DNA of 30,597 nucleotides from a virus. Positions within the stretch are counted from its first letter, which is position 1; every line of letters starts with the position of its first letter. Both the position numbers and the translations under genes were made by a program. Shown here piece after piece: positions 17,750-24,771 of this stretch. The notes below the pieces were generated by a model. The model worked only from the letters and a program-made list of their open reading frames with translations, did no database searches and was not told the origin of the DNA. The DNA is taken from positions 1 through 30,597 of IMG/VR virus record IMGVR_UViG_3300037119_000423, one strand, 5' to 3'.

Positions 17750-19294
17750 CTAGTATTCCCCGTAACTATAATTCCAAGGATCACTCTGTTTAGCACTCGC
17801 AATTTGCTGCGAGAGAACTTCATCCCAACTACCTGAAACGGCGCCTTGTTTTACGGCGCCAATGGCATTCGAGTGCTCGGTAATCAAAGTACCAGTATCT
17901 ATTACCAGGCCCTTCTGGGGAGTGAGGTCTGGCAAGAAGGTAAAGAAATAGCGGGTACTGTCGCAAGCGTGATCGTCCTTCTTGTGAATCTTCTCCTGTG
18001 GGTTGTTCCGAGCCGTTAGTTTCCGAGACTCGTAGGTTGCCCACCGAAGTTTCTTCATTTCCCCAATCAACGCCGGGCAAGAACGGCTGATTCTCCATGA
18101 AGGTGTCCCGTTTTCTCGAATACGAAGATACTGCTGCATCTTCTCAATTCCGATACCTACATCGTTATTAGCTTCTGCAATATAAATACCGTGGGAAGCG
18201 TACTCCTGAACAATAGACGTACCAGTAACGCCATTACGCTGATGCATGGCAGGATCGCCTACAATAAAGTCAGTCGTGAATCCGTGCTCTTTTTCCTTAC
18301 GATGGAACACTGCTGCGTGTTCGGCTACGGTCATTTCTGAGGCGTAGTGCTCATCGAAGGTAATGACTTCATTGTCAGGACTTACTGCGTGCCATTCGAT
18401 TGCAGTAGGGTTGTTAAAACCATGATCGAATGACACAAACTTCTGCCAGTGCTTAAGACTCTCAAGGTTGGGAGGGTCGATGGTGTGAAGATCAACATCA
18501 AAATTCTTGAAGATTTTTCCGCCGATAGTAACAAACGTACCCTTTTCACGCGCAGCACGCTCGTCTTTATCTAGGCTACCCAAGAACTGATCAATCGCTT
18601 CTTTGCTAAGATGCGGGTTCTCCGTCATCTCAATCTCAATAACGTCGATCAAATCGTGACCCTCTGTACCGGGAGTGTAAAGAGTGTCAAACACCCAAGA
18701 CATGCCCTCAACAGGAGTCATTGTTAGCATTGAGTATCCGGCGGTGTCGACGAGACGAGCCATATTTTCATTGTAAATATGCTGCGGAGGTTCCTCATCG
18801 AACCAAATGATATGACGACTAGTACCTGCGAATTTTTCCAAATCTTGATCATAAGAACGAAATTCAAGGAATGACTTGTTCGCAAGCGTAAGAGTACGAT
18901 GTTGCCTGTCGTAACTGTCTTCCCATGAGCCATTTTTGAGAAATGAGGGAGGAAGCCACCTTTTAATTTCTGGAATGATGATCGCATCGACTCCGTAATC
19001 GAAGTCAACAGCACACGCACGCGCACGAACAGGCCCTTCGGGAAGTGGAAGCCTACGGTATGGGTGCTTCTTCATTAGCCAATAGCACATTTCGACAGCG
19101 CCACCAGTAGTCTTACCTGATCGGTTACCGCCAATATAAAGTCGAGTCTTCTTTTCCGAAGTATGAAACTTATACTGTTTTGCATGGGGCTTGTAGGCAT
19201 ACAGATTCGGACGAGCAGCCTGCATACGGATGCCGTCCGAAACTTGCTCTAGAATTTCACTTGCCGACAGGATACTCGGCTTACTTTTAGGCAT
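17750..19294 (-). CDS. terL: Terminase large subunit (TerL)
   Basis: 514 aa. The packaging ATPase has a Walker A at residues 54-63 (IGGNRSGKTT) and a Walker B at about 161-167 (RHIIWFDEE, with Asp166 and Glu167). The nuclease half begins at about residue 285 with FVSFDHGFNNP, whose aspartate is the expected first metal ligand, then DFIVGDPAMHQRNG, and KKDDHACDSTRYF near residue 450 as the probable last metal ligands. The protein pumps DNA through the portal and cuts concatemers. Its start overlaps the upstream stop by TAATG. It is downstream of two structural-like genes that separate it from the small subunit, which is unusual. Confidence 0.95.
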   Translation of the reverse strand: MPKSKPSILSASEILEQVSDGIRMQAARPNLYAYKPHAKQYKFHTSEKKTRLYIGGNRSGKTTGGAVEMCYWLMKKHPYRRLPLPEGPVRARACAVDFDYGVDAIIIPEIKRWLPPSFLKNGSWEDSYDRQHRTLTLANKSFLEFRSYDQDLEKFAGTSRHIIWFDEEPPQHIYNENMARLVDTAGYSMLTMTPVEGMSWVFDTLYTPGTEGHDLIDVIEIEMTENPHLSKEAIDQFLGSLDKDERAAREKGTFVTIGGKIFKNFDVDLHTIDPPNLESLKHWQKFVSFDHGFNNPTAIEWHAVSPDNEVITFDEHYASEMTVAEHAAVFHRKEKEHGFTTDFIVGDPAMHQRNGVTGTSIVQEYASHGIYIAEANNDVGIGIEKMQQYLRIRENGTPSWRISRSCPALIGEMKKLRWATYESRKLTARNNPQEKIHKKDDHACDSTRYFFTFLPDLTPQKGLVIDTGTLITEHSNAIGAVKQGAVSGSWDEVLSQQIASAKQSDPWNYSYGEY

Positions 19295-19698
19295 TATGCT
19301 GTCGTGCTGTTAGTTGCGCCGAGAGTAGTAAGTGCCTGCAACACCTGCTGCAAAACAGCCGCAGTTTGCGTACTCCGAGAACCTGTAAACGTTACTGTCC
19401 TAAGCGGCCCGCTACTCCCTGCCGTCACCTGCAAACCAAGCGGCTTCAATGAGTTTGCAAGTTGTAGCAAAGTCGCGGGGTCGCCAAAATCCCCGGTAAT
19501 CGTATCTGCTAGAAGAGACGCTGAATTGCCTCCGTCATGCGAATGGTTACCCGGTGAAGCCTGATTAGGACCCGGTCCAAGAGTATGGTGTTGTGACTTT
19601 GGCCCACCGTCTTTGTCGGACCTTTCGTGGATTTTCGCTACCTGATCTGGATTTGGGGGTTTCCCATCCAGAACTTCTCGTAGTTTCTCTCCAGACAT
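19294..19698 (-). CDS. Minor structural protein with His-rich GPNQASPGNH motif
   Basis: 134 aa from ATG 19698 (MSGEKLREVLDGKPPNPDQV), where TAATG overlaps the upstream stop. An upstream in-frame start at 19758 would run into that gene. The segment HHTLGPGPNQASPGNHSHDG (residues about 38-57) is a motif I know from actinophage minor tail proteins. The remainder is a threonine/leucine-rich helical domain. It probably acts as a connector or fibre-base protein. Its position between the two terminase genes is unusual for a tail component. Confidence 0.65.
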   Translation of the reverse strand: MSGEKLREVLDGKPPNPDQVAKIHERSDKDGGPKSQHHTLGPGPNQASPGNHSHDGGNSASLLADTITGDFGDPATLLQLANSLKPLGLQVTAGSSGPLRTVTFTGSRSTQTAAVLQQVLQALTTLGATNSTTA

Positions 19699-20342
19699 TA
19701 GATCGCCGCCGCTGCCTTGTATCGTCCAGAGTACGTAATAATTTCGCCTCCAGACCAACCTCCGGGAAGAGTGTTGGAAATACGAGTTGTTGCCAGAGAA
19801 GTACCCTGCGTAACTAGAATCATCACAGAACTGTTAACAGCCATGCACTCAAAGTTCATCACTGCGTTAGTTCCGTAAGAAACGAAACCATGACCAAAAA
19901 CAGCGCGGTAATCAGCAGGGGGAACGGGGAAGTTAAATCCGTACCATGTCGTTCCAACGTTAGTTGCAGCAACTCGAACAATCAGAACTTCAAAGTCAAC
20001 AACATCGCCTACCTGCTTAAAGTAGCCCTGCATGACGCCGCCAGAACCAATGACGATAGCCGAACCGCCACCATTGTTCCAGCCAACGTTAAAAGCCTGC
20101 ATCTCTCGCTGTGACTCAACACGCCAAACACTACCGTTATAATACAGCGTACGCGTAGTGTCAGTCTCATAGATTCGTCGTCCGGGAAAGAGATTAGTCG
20201 TGGGACGCGCAGAGGACAGGCAAAAAGTAACGGGGATGAGGTCAGTTAGATCAGTGTTCTCGTTAACTTCTGTGGGCAACATCGGATCAAGCGAATCGAA
20301 ACGATGCATCCCCATAACTACGCTAGCCGGTAGGGAACTCAT
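19698..20342 (-). CDS. Tail-fibre-like structural protein
   Basis: 214 aa, MSSLPASVVMGMHRFDSLDP. Near residue 48 it has PTTNLFPGRRIYETDTTRTL followed by YYNGSVWR, a pattern shared by many phage fibre and minor structural proteins. A glycine/aromatic beta-rich C-terminal domain follows (GGWSGGEIITYSGRYKAAAA). It lies between small terminase (TAATG overlap at 20342, good GGAGG ribosome site) and the His-rich minor protein. A two-gene fibre module inserted among the terminase genes is inferred. Confidence 0.65.
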   Translation of the reverse strand: MSSLPASVVMGMHRFDSLDPMLPTEVNENTDLTDLIPVTFCLSSARPTTNLFPGRRIYETDTTRTLYYNGSVWRVESQREMQAFNVGWNNGGGSAIVIGSGGVMQGYFKQVGDVVDFEVLIVRVAATNVGTTWYGFNFPVPPADYRAVFGHGFVSYGTNAVMNFECMAVNSSVMILVTQGTSLATTRISNTLPGGWSGGEIITYSGRYKAAAAI

Positions 20343-21295
20343 TAATCTTCCTCCAAAAGTGAGTCAAAGAAACCCGGGGGAATATCGTCGTCGGCCCCTA
20401 GTGGCTCTACTGTATCAAACTTAACGACAGGCGGGGTAGCCTGTTCTGGCACTTCATAATTAGCCGGGATAACGTCAATCTCTTTGAGGTTGTGTCCACC
20501 GATAATTCTATCGAGGTCAGAGTTAACTTTACTCAGGATAATGGGGTCTGTAATATGCCGCGTCAGCACTTCAAGCAGCAGCCCCACCATATTCGTAAAG
20601 TCCAACATCTGCTGCTTTGTCGGATCGTGGCGCCCGGTGAGTTCGTAATACAAACGCTGGGATGCAACGTTGCCTGCCGTCGCGCCATTGACAACGGAGG
20701 CGTGAACTGCTGCCTGCGAAGTTTGTAGCATGTTTTCAGAACTGACGCGCACGGCCTCAGCGAACATCGGCTCTTTCAGCCAGTTCATCCACGTTGCTGC
20801 GTTGATTCCTGCTTTACGGAGTTTTTGCTGAAAACTTTCTCGGGTCGGTTCAAGGACAATTGCCAAGACTTGCGCTTGCTCGGGTCGCAAATGCGATCGG
20901 AGTACGGCGCCGCTATGATATGCCTCGTTCCAATTCGCGGGCCATTGGATATTGCGCTCAAGACAGGCGGACCGAAATCGACGGTGCGCGAGAATCTTGC
21001 GGATATCATCGGGGTCTACCTGACTGGCAAAGTCGGAGATATCTTTGACTGTCGGCAGTTTCGTATCCCCTCGCATCCAGAGGACGTGCACCGCACCGAG
21101 TACGATATCGAAATCCGCGTTTTCGACTCCTCCAACAATTCGCTTTCCCGAATTTCGACGAATCGACACCCGAGAAACATCGGTGGGAGTATTGAGCCCT
21201 CGAAATCCCTGGCGGACTGACTTATCTGGGTCGTCTTTTCGGTAGACATTACCAATACCTCGAAATACAGTAGGGTCTGGATTAGAAAGGCTCAT
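20342..21295 (-). CDS. terS: Terminase small subunit-like DNA-binding protein
   Basis: 317 aa. A helix-turn-helix at about residues 154-181 (FQQKLRKAGINAATWMNWLK, then EPMFAEAV) is the pattern of small terminases of the phBC6A51-like group, where KAGIN..TW..WLK..PMFAEAV is recognisable. It is followed by a long helix and GNVASQRLYYELTGRHDPTK (about 209-228), also typical of that group. The first 110 residues are an extra basic domain. It would recognise the packaging site and load the large subunit, which here is two genes away. The start overlaps the upstream stop by ATGA. Confidence 0.8.
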   Translation of the reverse strand: MSLSNPDPTVFRGIGNVYRKDDPDKSVRQGFRGLNTPTDVSRVSIRRNSGKRIVGGVENADFDIVLGAVHVLWMRGDTKLPTVKDISDFASQVDPDDIRKILAHRRFRSACLERNIQWPANWNEAYHSGAVLRSHLRPEQAQVLAIVLEPTRESFQQKLRKAGINAATWMNWLKEPMFAEAVRVSSENMLQTSQAAVHASVVNGATAGNVASQRLYYELTGRHDPTKQQMLDFTNMVGLLLEVLTRHITDPIILSKVNSDLDRIIGGHNLKEIDVIPANYEVPEQATPPVVKFDTVEPLGADDDIPPGFFDSLLEED

Positions 21296-21915
21296 AGCGC
21301 ACGCTCACACATAATTTGAAGGGTTGCAATTTCCTCATTAGAAAGATCGAGGACTACCGACAGGGCTCGTTTAATAGAATGCTCCATCGAACCTTTGTAC
21401 GCTTCGAGATTCGCAATGACAGTTGGATGAATCCCGGTGAAATTAGCAAACTTAATCTGCGAAGTCGGCAGATCGAAAGCAGTGAATAGATACGTACGAA
21501 AAAGCGTGAAAGGGTGCTTTCCTGAATCGGTAACTGCCTGATCTGAGTTGAGAAAGTGATCTGTCGCATAGTCAAGTGCCGCCTTCACGCGCTGCTTGTA
21601 GTACGGATTCTGAGTCAACATCGAGCCGTTAATACGGAGTTGCATCCCACGCCCGGTAATATAAGTCTCTAGAATCGTGGCAGCACTACGCCCCTGAGTG
21701 TCAATTTCCGACAGAACATGGGCAAGTCTTTCCGACAGGGCCACATGTAGATACTGCTCTGCTCGCAAAATAAACAGAGGAGACACGTCCGCTAGGTCGG
21801 CAAGTTCCTTCTGCGTCATGTTTGCAACGCTACGAATATCCCGCACAACATTAGGCAACTCAGCAATCGTATGAATTACCTTGCTGGAACCGGGACCATT
21901 TGCTGTCAGTTCCAT
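21292..21915 (-). CDS. Double helix-turn-helix protein, possible regulator of the leftward operon
   Basis: 207 aa. Residues about 33-55 (NMTQKELADLADVSPLFILR) form a textbook XRE-type helix-turn-helix. A second likely one spans about 152-174 (SQIKFANFTGIHPTVIANLE), so the protein may fold as two related DNA-binding halves. It is the first gene of the leftward block, with AAGGA eight bases before ATG 21915, an inverted repeat about 30 bases upstream and a sigma70-type promoter beyond that. Autoregulation, or control of the divergent early and late transcripts, is inferred. A packaging-site role is the alternative, since small terminase follows with an ATGA overlap. Confidence 0.8.
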   Translation of the reverse strand: MELTANGPGSSKVIHTIAELPNVVRDIRSVANMTQKELADLADVSPLFILRAEQYLHVALSERLAHVLSEIDTQGRSAATILETYITGRGMQLRINGSMLTQNPYYKQRVKAALDYATDHFLNSDQAVTDSGKHPFTLFRTYLFTAFDLPTSQIKFANFTGIHPTVIANLEAYKGSMEHSIKRALSVVLDLSNEEIATLQIMCERAL

Positions 21916-21946
21916 AATTAGTTCCTTAGTTAAGGTTAAGTCTATA

Positions 21947-21969
21947 CCTTCATTACACGTAAATGAAGG
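21947..21969 (-). promoter_or_regulatory. Inverted repeat, candidate operator
   Basis: CCTTCATT (21947-21954) and AATGAAGG (21962-21969) form a perfect 8-bp inverted repeat around a 7-base centre. It lies between the leftward promoter and the helix-turn-helix gene, in the untranslated leader. It could be the binding site of that protein, or a weak RNA hairpin. Confidence 0.55.
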
Positions 21970-22004
21970 CTGGGTTTCCGTTTGTTCGTGTGCGGTATAC
22001 CTTA

Positions 22005-22033
22005 ATGATACGCTATAAAATTTTGCAAGTCAA
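22005..22033 (-). promoter_or_regulatory. Leftward sigma70-type promoter of the structural block
   Basis: On the leftward strand TTGACT (22028-22033), a 17-base spacer and TATCAT (22005-22010), followed by GGTATACCG at the expected start point (21993-22001). It is the only strong promoter-like sequence ahead of the terminase genes. TATACC copies at 21943-21948, 21996-22001 and (as GGTATAGG) 22051-22058 surround it. Confidence 0.65.
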
Positions 22034-22159
22034 GGCTTTTCTTTCTAGGTTGGTATAGGTGAATGGGAATTAAAAATTAGGGTGTGAGTTCCCTAACAAA
22101 CATACCCGGGGGTCTGCTACCCGTGACAACATGGGTCGCCCGCATTTGAATTCGATCTG

Positions 22160-22168
22160 TGCTACAAT
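22160..22168 (+). promoter_or_regulatory. Extended -10 promoter for the first rightward gene
   Basis: TGCTACAAT (TGn plus TACAAT at 22163-22168), about 40 bases before the gene start, with no convincing -35. The core TGTGCTACAAT resembles TGTGCTATAAT at 23641-23651, suggesting one promoter class. Confidence 0.55.
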
Positions 22169-22206
22169 TGACCCATCAGCCGCTCACCACATCCTTAGGA
22201 GTTTCA

Positions 22207-22554
22207 ATGTCCACGCTCACCACTCGTATCGCTGGTTACAAGTTCACGATCGTTCGTGACGGAGAGCGTGCTCTCGGCATGTTCAACACGTTTGACCCGA
22301 GCAACAACGTGCAGTCGATCCACGATCTTCCGACCGAACTTCGTTCGACGTTCTCTCAGGCACAAGGTCAGACGCTTCCGATTCTCGCGGGTGCAGTTGC
22401 TGCAACTGAGGATCTTCACTCTCGCGTGGCATGGTCTGCCAACCGTCACGACTACAACGACTCGGGCGAGCAGTGCCGATGCGACAACTGCACGATCTGG
22501 GACGGACTCTTCGGTCGGAAGTTTCAGGAGGGTCGCAAGGTTTCCTGGGTGTGA
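22207..22554 (+). CDS. Hypothetical early protein, own promoter-terminator cassette
   Basis: 115 aa from ATG 22207 (MSTLTTRIAGYKFTIVRDGE), chosen for TTAGGAG seven bases upstream. An in-frame ATG at 22159 overlaps the promoter. The N-terminal part is a small alpha/beta-looking domain. The C-terminus carries Cys90, Cys92 and Cys95 in CRCDNC before TIWDGLFG. One zinc ion could bind with His81, which is speculative. An extended -10 promoter lies upstream and a very strong terminator overlaps the gene end, so it is a monocistronic early unit. Codons are uniform and C-ending, suggesting strong expression. No family is recognised. A host-takeover factor is a guess. Confidence 0.8.
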   Translation: MSTLTTRIAGYKFTIVRDGERALGMFNTFDPSNNVQSIHDLPTELRSTFSQAQGQTLPILAGAVAATEDLHSRVAWSANRHDYNDSGEQCRCDNCTIWDGLFGRKFQEGRKVSWV

Positions 22555-22557
22555 TTG

Positions 22558-22599
22558 AAATTGGGTCGGCCTCTTCGGAGGTCGGCCCAATTTTTTTTT
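22558..22599 (+). terminator. Strong rho-independent terminator with UUCG loop
   Basis: A 16-bp stem with two G-T wobbles (22558-22573 with 22578-22593) is closed by TTCG and followed by six more T bases. It separates the first early gene from the second. Confidence 0.95.
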
Positions 22600-22604
22600 G
22601 TCAA

Positions 22605-22647
22605 CTGCATGGAAACAAACCGCCCCACAGGTCGTCTCGCCTATCTA
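22605..22647 (+). repeat. Intergenic leader element, copy 1
   Basis: CTGCATGGAAACAAAC (22605-22620) followed 17 bases later by CGCCTATCTA (22638-22647). The same two blocks in the same order recur at 23562-23597. Each copy follows a terminator and precedes a promoter by about 25 bases. Confidence 0.75.
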
Positions 22648-22671
22648 CTCCGAACCAATATCCCAATGGTG

Positions 22672-22700
22672 TTGACGTATACCGGGACCTATGATCTAAT
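22672..22700 (+). promoter_or_regulatory. Sigma70-type promoter for the 249-aa early gene
   Basis: TTGACG (22672-22677), a 17-base spacer and TCTAAT (22695-22700) with a TGA extension before the -10. The spacer starts with TATACCG (22678-22684), an element shared with promoters at 26108 and 30399. Confidence 0.7.
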
Positions 22701-22750
22701 TGACCTTGTCGCCGCAACTACGCGGCTCATCACAACGAAAGGCACACACC

Positions 22751-23500
22751 ATGTCCGCAGATTTCCTTGCTCCTCTCGTCGCCGCTGCTACCGCGAGCGT
22801 GGAGGAAGCGAACAAGATTGCAACTGAGGTCAATGGCGCAAAGGAAGGCTCGCAGGCTAAGTCGCTCAAGGAGTGGCGAGAGAACTCCGAGAGTGACGCC
22901 GCGAAGAAGTACCGCGCGAATGTCGAGAAGGCTCAGGCCGCCATTCTTAAGTGGCGTGAGGAGGTCGACAAGATTGCGGCCGCCGAACTTAAGTTCGCTG
23001 CTCCGCTCACGGATGAGGAGATTTCCGCGAAGAAGGAGACTTACAAGGAGCACGCTTCCGCCGCGAAGAAGGCCCTTGGGCTTCTTAAGGACGTTGCAGA
23101 GACTCTGCACGTTGACGCGCCGGAGGTTCCTGCCCTTCTCAACTTCGGTTCTGGCAAGCCTGCCGGTGAGCGTACGGGATCGACTGGAACGCGTACCCGG
23201 TGGAGCAAGGTCGAGATTACTCCCGAGGGTGGGGAGACTTCCGAGCACAAGCGTCTGAGCGACTTTGCCGCGATCGTGAAGAAGGACACGGGAGTTCAGA
23301 TTTCGGCTCAGGATGTTTCCAAGGCAATCTTCGATGAGGCTGGGACGACGGACCCTGACCAGATTACGGATGCCAGCATTGAGTGGTCCGAGACTGACAA
23401 GTCCGGCACGACTCACAAGTGGACCGTGACTGTTTACCGCGACCCGAAGAACGTTTCGGACGACGAGACTTCTGATGAGGAGTCGACTGAGTCGGAGTGA
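22751..23500 (+). CDS. Hypothetical early protein, helical N-terminus and acidic tail
   Basis: 249 aa from ATG 22751 (MSADFLAPLVAAATASVEEA), with GAAAGG upstream. An in-frame ATG at 22700 lies inside the promoter. Residues about 1-125 are charged, alanine-rich helices (AKKYRANVEKAQAAILKWRE). A glycine-rich basic joint follows (ERTGSTGTRTRWSKVEITPE). The C-terminal part looks alpha/beta, with SIEWSETDKSGTTHKWTVTV, and ends in an acidic run (DDETSDEESTESE). The gene stands alone between its own promoter and a strong terminator, so it is probably abundant. The fold is not recognised. An architectural or nucleic-acid-mimic role is possible only as speculation from the charge pattern. Confidence 0.85.
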   Translation: MSADFLAPLVAAATASVEEANKIATEVNGAKEGSQAKSLKEWRENSESDAAKKYRANVEKAQAAILKWREEVDKIAAAELKFAAPLTDEEISAKKETYKEHASAAKKALGLLKDVAETLHVDAPEVPALLNFGSGKPAGERTGSTGTRTRWSKVEITPEGGETSEHKRLSDFAAIVKKDTGVQISAQDVSKAIFDEAGTTDPDQITDASIEWSETDKSGTTHKWTVTVYRDPKNVSDDETSDEESTESE

Positions 23501-23503
23501 AGC

Positions 23504-23548
23504 AAAAAAAGAATTGGCTCGGCCCGAAAGGGTCGGGCCATTCTTTTT
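23504..23548 (+). terminator. Rho-independent terminator after the 249-aa gene
   Basis: CCC and GGG close a GAAA loop (23526-23529). The stem extends outward for about 20 bp with one bulged T and two wobbles, ending in TTCTTTTT. The A-run on the other side means it could also terminate leftward transcripts. Confidence 0.92.
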
Positions 23549-23561
23549 GCCCGGAAAGGCC

Positions 23562-23597
23562 CTGCATGGAAACAAACGCCGCCACTCCGCCTATCTA
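23562..23597 (+). repeat. Intergenic leader element, copy 2
   Basis: CTGCATGGAAACAAAC (23562-23577) and CGCCTATCTA (23588-23597), as at 22605-22647 but with a 10-base gap instead of 17. It is placed between a terminator and a promoter in the same way. Confidence 0.75.
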
Positions 23598-23622
23598 TCG
23601 CACACCGCGCAACAATTCTGGG

Positions 23623-23651
23623 AATTAACGACAGGGCGCGTGTGCTATAAT
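23623..23651 (+). promoter_or_regulatory. Extended -10 promoter for the 101-aa gene
   Basis: TGCTATAAT (TATAAT at 23646-23651) with only weak -35 options around 23623-23630 (for example TTAACG at a 15-base spacing). One CGACAGGGC motif (23629-23637) lies in the spacer. Confidence 0.65.
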
Positions 23652-23707
23652 GGATTCAACACGGCGGCTCGACGGCTGACCAAATACTTATTCGGAGGAT
23701 AATCAAA

Positions 23708-24013
23708 ATGGCAACTTTGCGAGAGAACTTGACGAAGTTTGAAATTGAACATTGCACGGCGGCAGGAATTGCTAGAGTTCAGTATAGATTGTCAGAACTA
23801 AAAGACGTAGTCGGTGAGGCCCCACTTTCGCCCACTCATCAGAGATATGTCTTGGATGAGATGCAAAAAGATCGGGACTTGTGGACTAAGTCCAAACGGT
23901 CAAACATCGAGGCTGGGTATTGGCGTCACGCATTTAAAGATCAGGTTGCACTACTACATATGCGACGTGCAATAATCCTCATGCGCGAAACGAACTCATG
24001 GCTGAACCCTTAA
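23708..24013 (+). CDS. Hypothetical early protein
   Basis: 101 aa from ATG 23708 (MATLRENLTKFEIEHCTAAG), with a strong GGAGG ribosome site. It is mostly helical and charged: VQYRLSELKDVVGEAPLSPT, then HQRYVLDEMQKDRDLWTKSK. No domain or zinc site is recognised. It follows an extended -10 promoter and is the last gene before a 266-base non-coding stretch. The stop is not followed by a clear T-rich terminator, although a palindrome lies about 50 bases beyond. Confidence 0.8.
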   Translation: MATLRENLTKFEIEHCTAAGIARVQYRLSELKDVVGEAPLSPTHQRYVLDEMQKDRDLWTKSKRSNIEAGYWRHAFKDQVALLHMRRAIILMRETNSWLNP

Positions 24014-24064
24014 TCCGCACCCCAACAATTATTACTCCAGAATACGCCACCGTGGGGAAACGAA

Positions 24065-24086
24065 GCATAACCCTAAAGGGTTATGC
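24065..24086 (+). repeat. 22-base perfect palindrome
   Basis: GCATAACCCT and AGGGTTATGC (24065-24074 and 24077-24086) flank only two bases. The centre is too tight for a full RNA hairpin but a shorter one can form. No T-tract follows, so it could be a protein-binding site as well as a weak terminator. It lies in a relatively AT-rich gap. Confidence 0.6.
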
Positions 24087-24115
24087 GAAGTGTTATCTCC
24101 ACTGGGAACTAATTA

Positions 24116-24252
24116 TAACTCCATGCGGTAACTCCACAAGATAGGAGTTTGGCACTACTACTGTGGAGTATGACCTCTTATTCCAAGACTATACTAGACT
24201 AATGTGGTTGACTCTAGGCTAGAGTAGTAGTACCATGATCCATGTAACTCCA
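24116..24252 (+). repeat. TAACTCCA repeats and inverted repeat in a non-coding gap
   Basis: TAACTCCA occurs at 24116-24123, 24129-24136 and 24245-24252. The second copy extends to ACTCCACA (24131-24138), which pairs perfectly with TGTGGAGT at 24163-24170. With the palindrome at 24065 these make the 24014-24279 gap repeat-rich. Regulation or replication initiation are both possible. No gene was found in the gap. Confidence 0.5.
24208..24236 (+). promoter_or_regulatory. Promoter for the 24280-26097 gene run
   Basis: TTGACT (24208-24213), a 17-base spacer and TACCAT (24231-24236), about 44 bases before the ATG at 24280. It lacks the TATACCG spacer element. Confidence 0.55.
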
Positions 24253-24279
24253 ATACTACGAATAACTTTAGGGGAATAA

Positions 24280-24771
24280 ATGCTCAACCACATTTACACT
24301 GGAGTTCAGACTTTGCTCAAGGCTAAGGCTGTGGCAAATCCTGACAATCCAATGGCCCAAGGTATGACTTCCCGCGAACTAATTGATCTGGGTGATTTCT
24401 CCCCGTCAAGTTTGCACATGGCACTTCAAGAGAAATCTCTCGCCGCACGTTATGGGATCGTTTCGATTACACCGAATAAGCGGCGTAACACACTCTATGC
24501 TTTCAGCCAATCCGTTATGGATGACGCTAACGCCGGGCCGTTCGTTTCGCCCGGAATTGATCCAAAATTGCAAGCCGAGGCAGTCAATAAGATTGTCAAA
24601 CCGTGTGATGATCCAAGTGTCCACGCGTTGATGGAACAATTGGATTTGGTTCGCAAGGATTACGCCGAGAATCTCGGACTGATCTTCGATGACGTGAAGC
24701 ATATGCTGAACACAATTATCGGCCACGACTACGTAACAAAGATTCAGGAGAAGAGCAATGAACAAGTCTGA
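24280..24771 (+). CDS. Hypothetical protein, possible winged-helix-like N-terminal half
   Basis: 163 aa from ATG 24280 (MLNHIYTGVQTLLKAKAVAN), with AGGGGA upstream. Residues about 28-72 (MTSRELIDLGDFSPSSLHMA, then YGIVSITPNKRRNTLYAFSQ) read like a small helix-turn-helix with a following beta wing, but this is by eye only. The C-terminal half is helical and acidic. It is the first gene of a run of overlapping small genes with its own promoter. The next gene overlaps it by 14 bases. A regulatory role is inferred and weak. Confidence 0.8.
   Translation: MLNHIYTGVQTLLKAKAVANPDNPMAQGMTSRELIDLGDFSPSSLHMALQEKSLAARYGIVSITPNKRRNTLYAFSQSVMDDANAGPFVSPGIDPKLQAEAVNKIVKPCDDPSVHALMEQLDLVRKDYAENLGLIFDDVKHMLNTIIGHDYVTKIQEKSNEQV

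Noticed and set aside
22605-22827. Open frame starting at the ATG in the repeated leader element
   Set aside because: It has no ribosome site, runs through the promoter and into another gene, and the protein sequence is not shared by the second copy of the element.
22730-23575. 281-residue leftward open frame opposite the 249-aa early gene
   Set aside because: The rightward gene has the promoter, ribosome site and terminator. The opposite frame crosses the terminator and has shadow-like composition.
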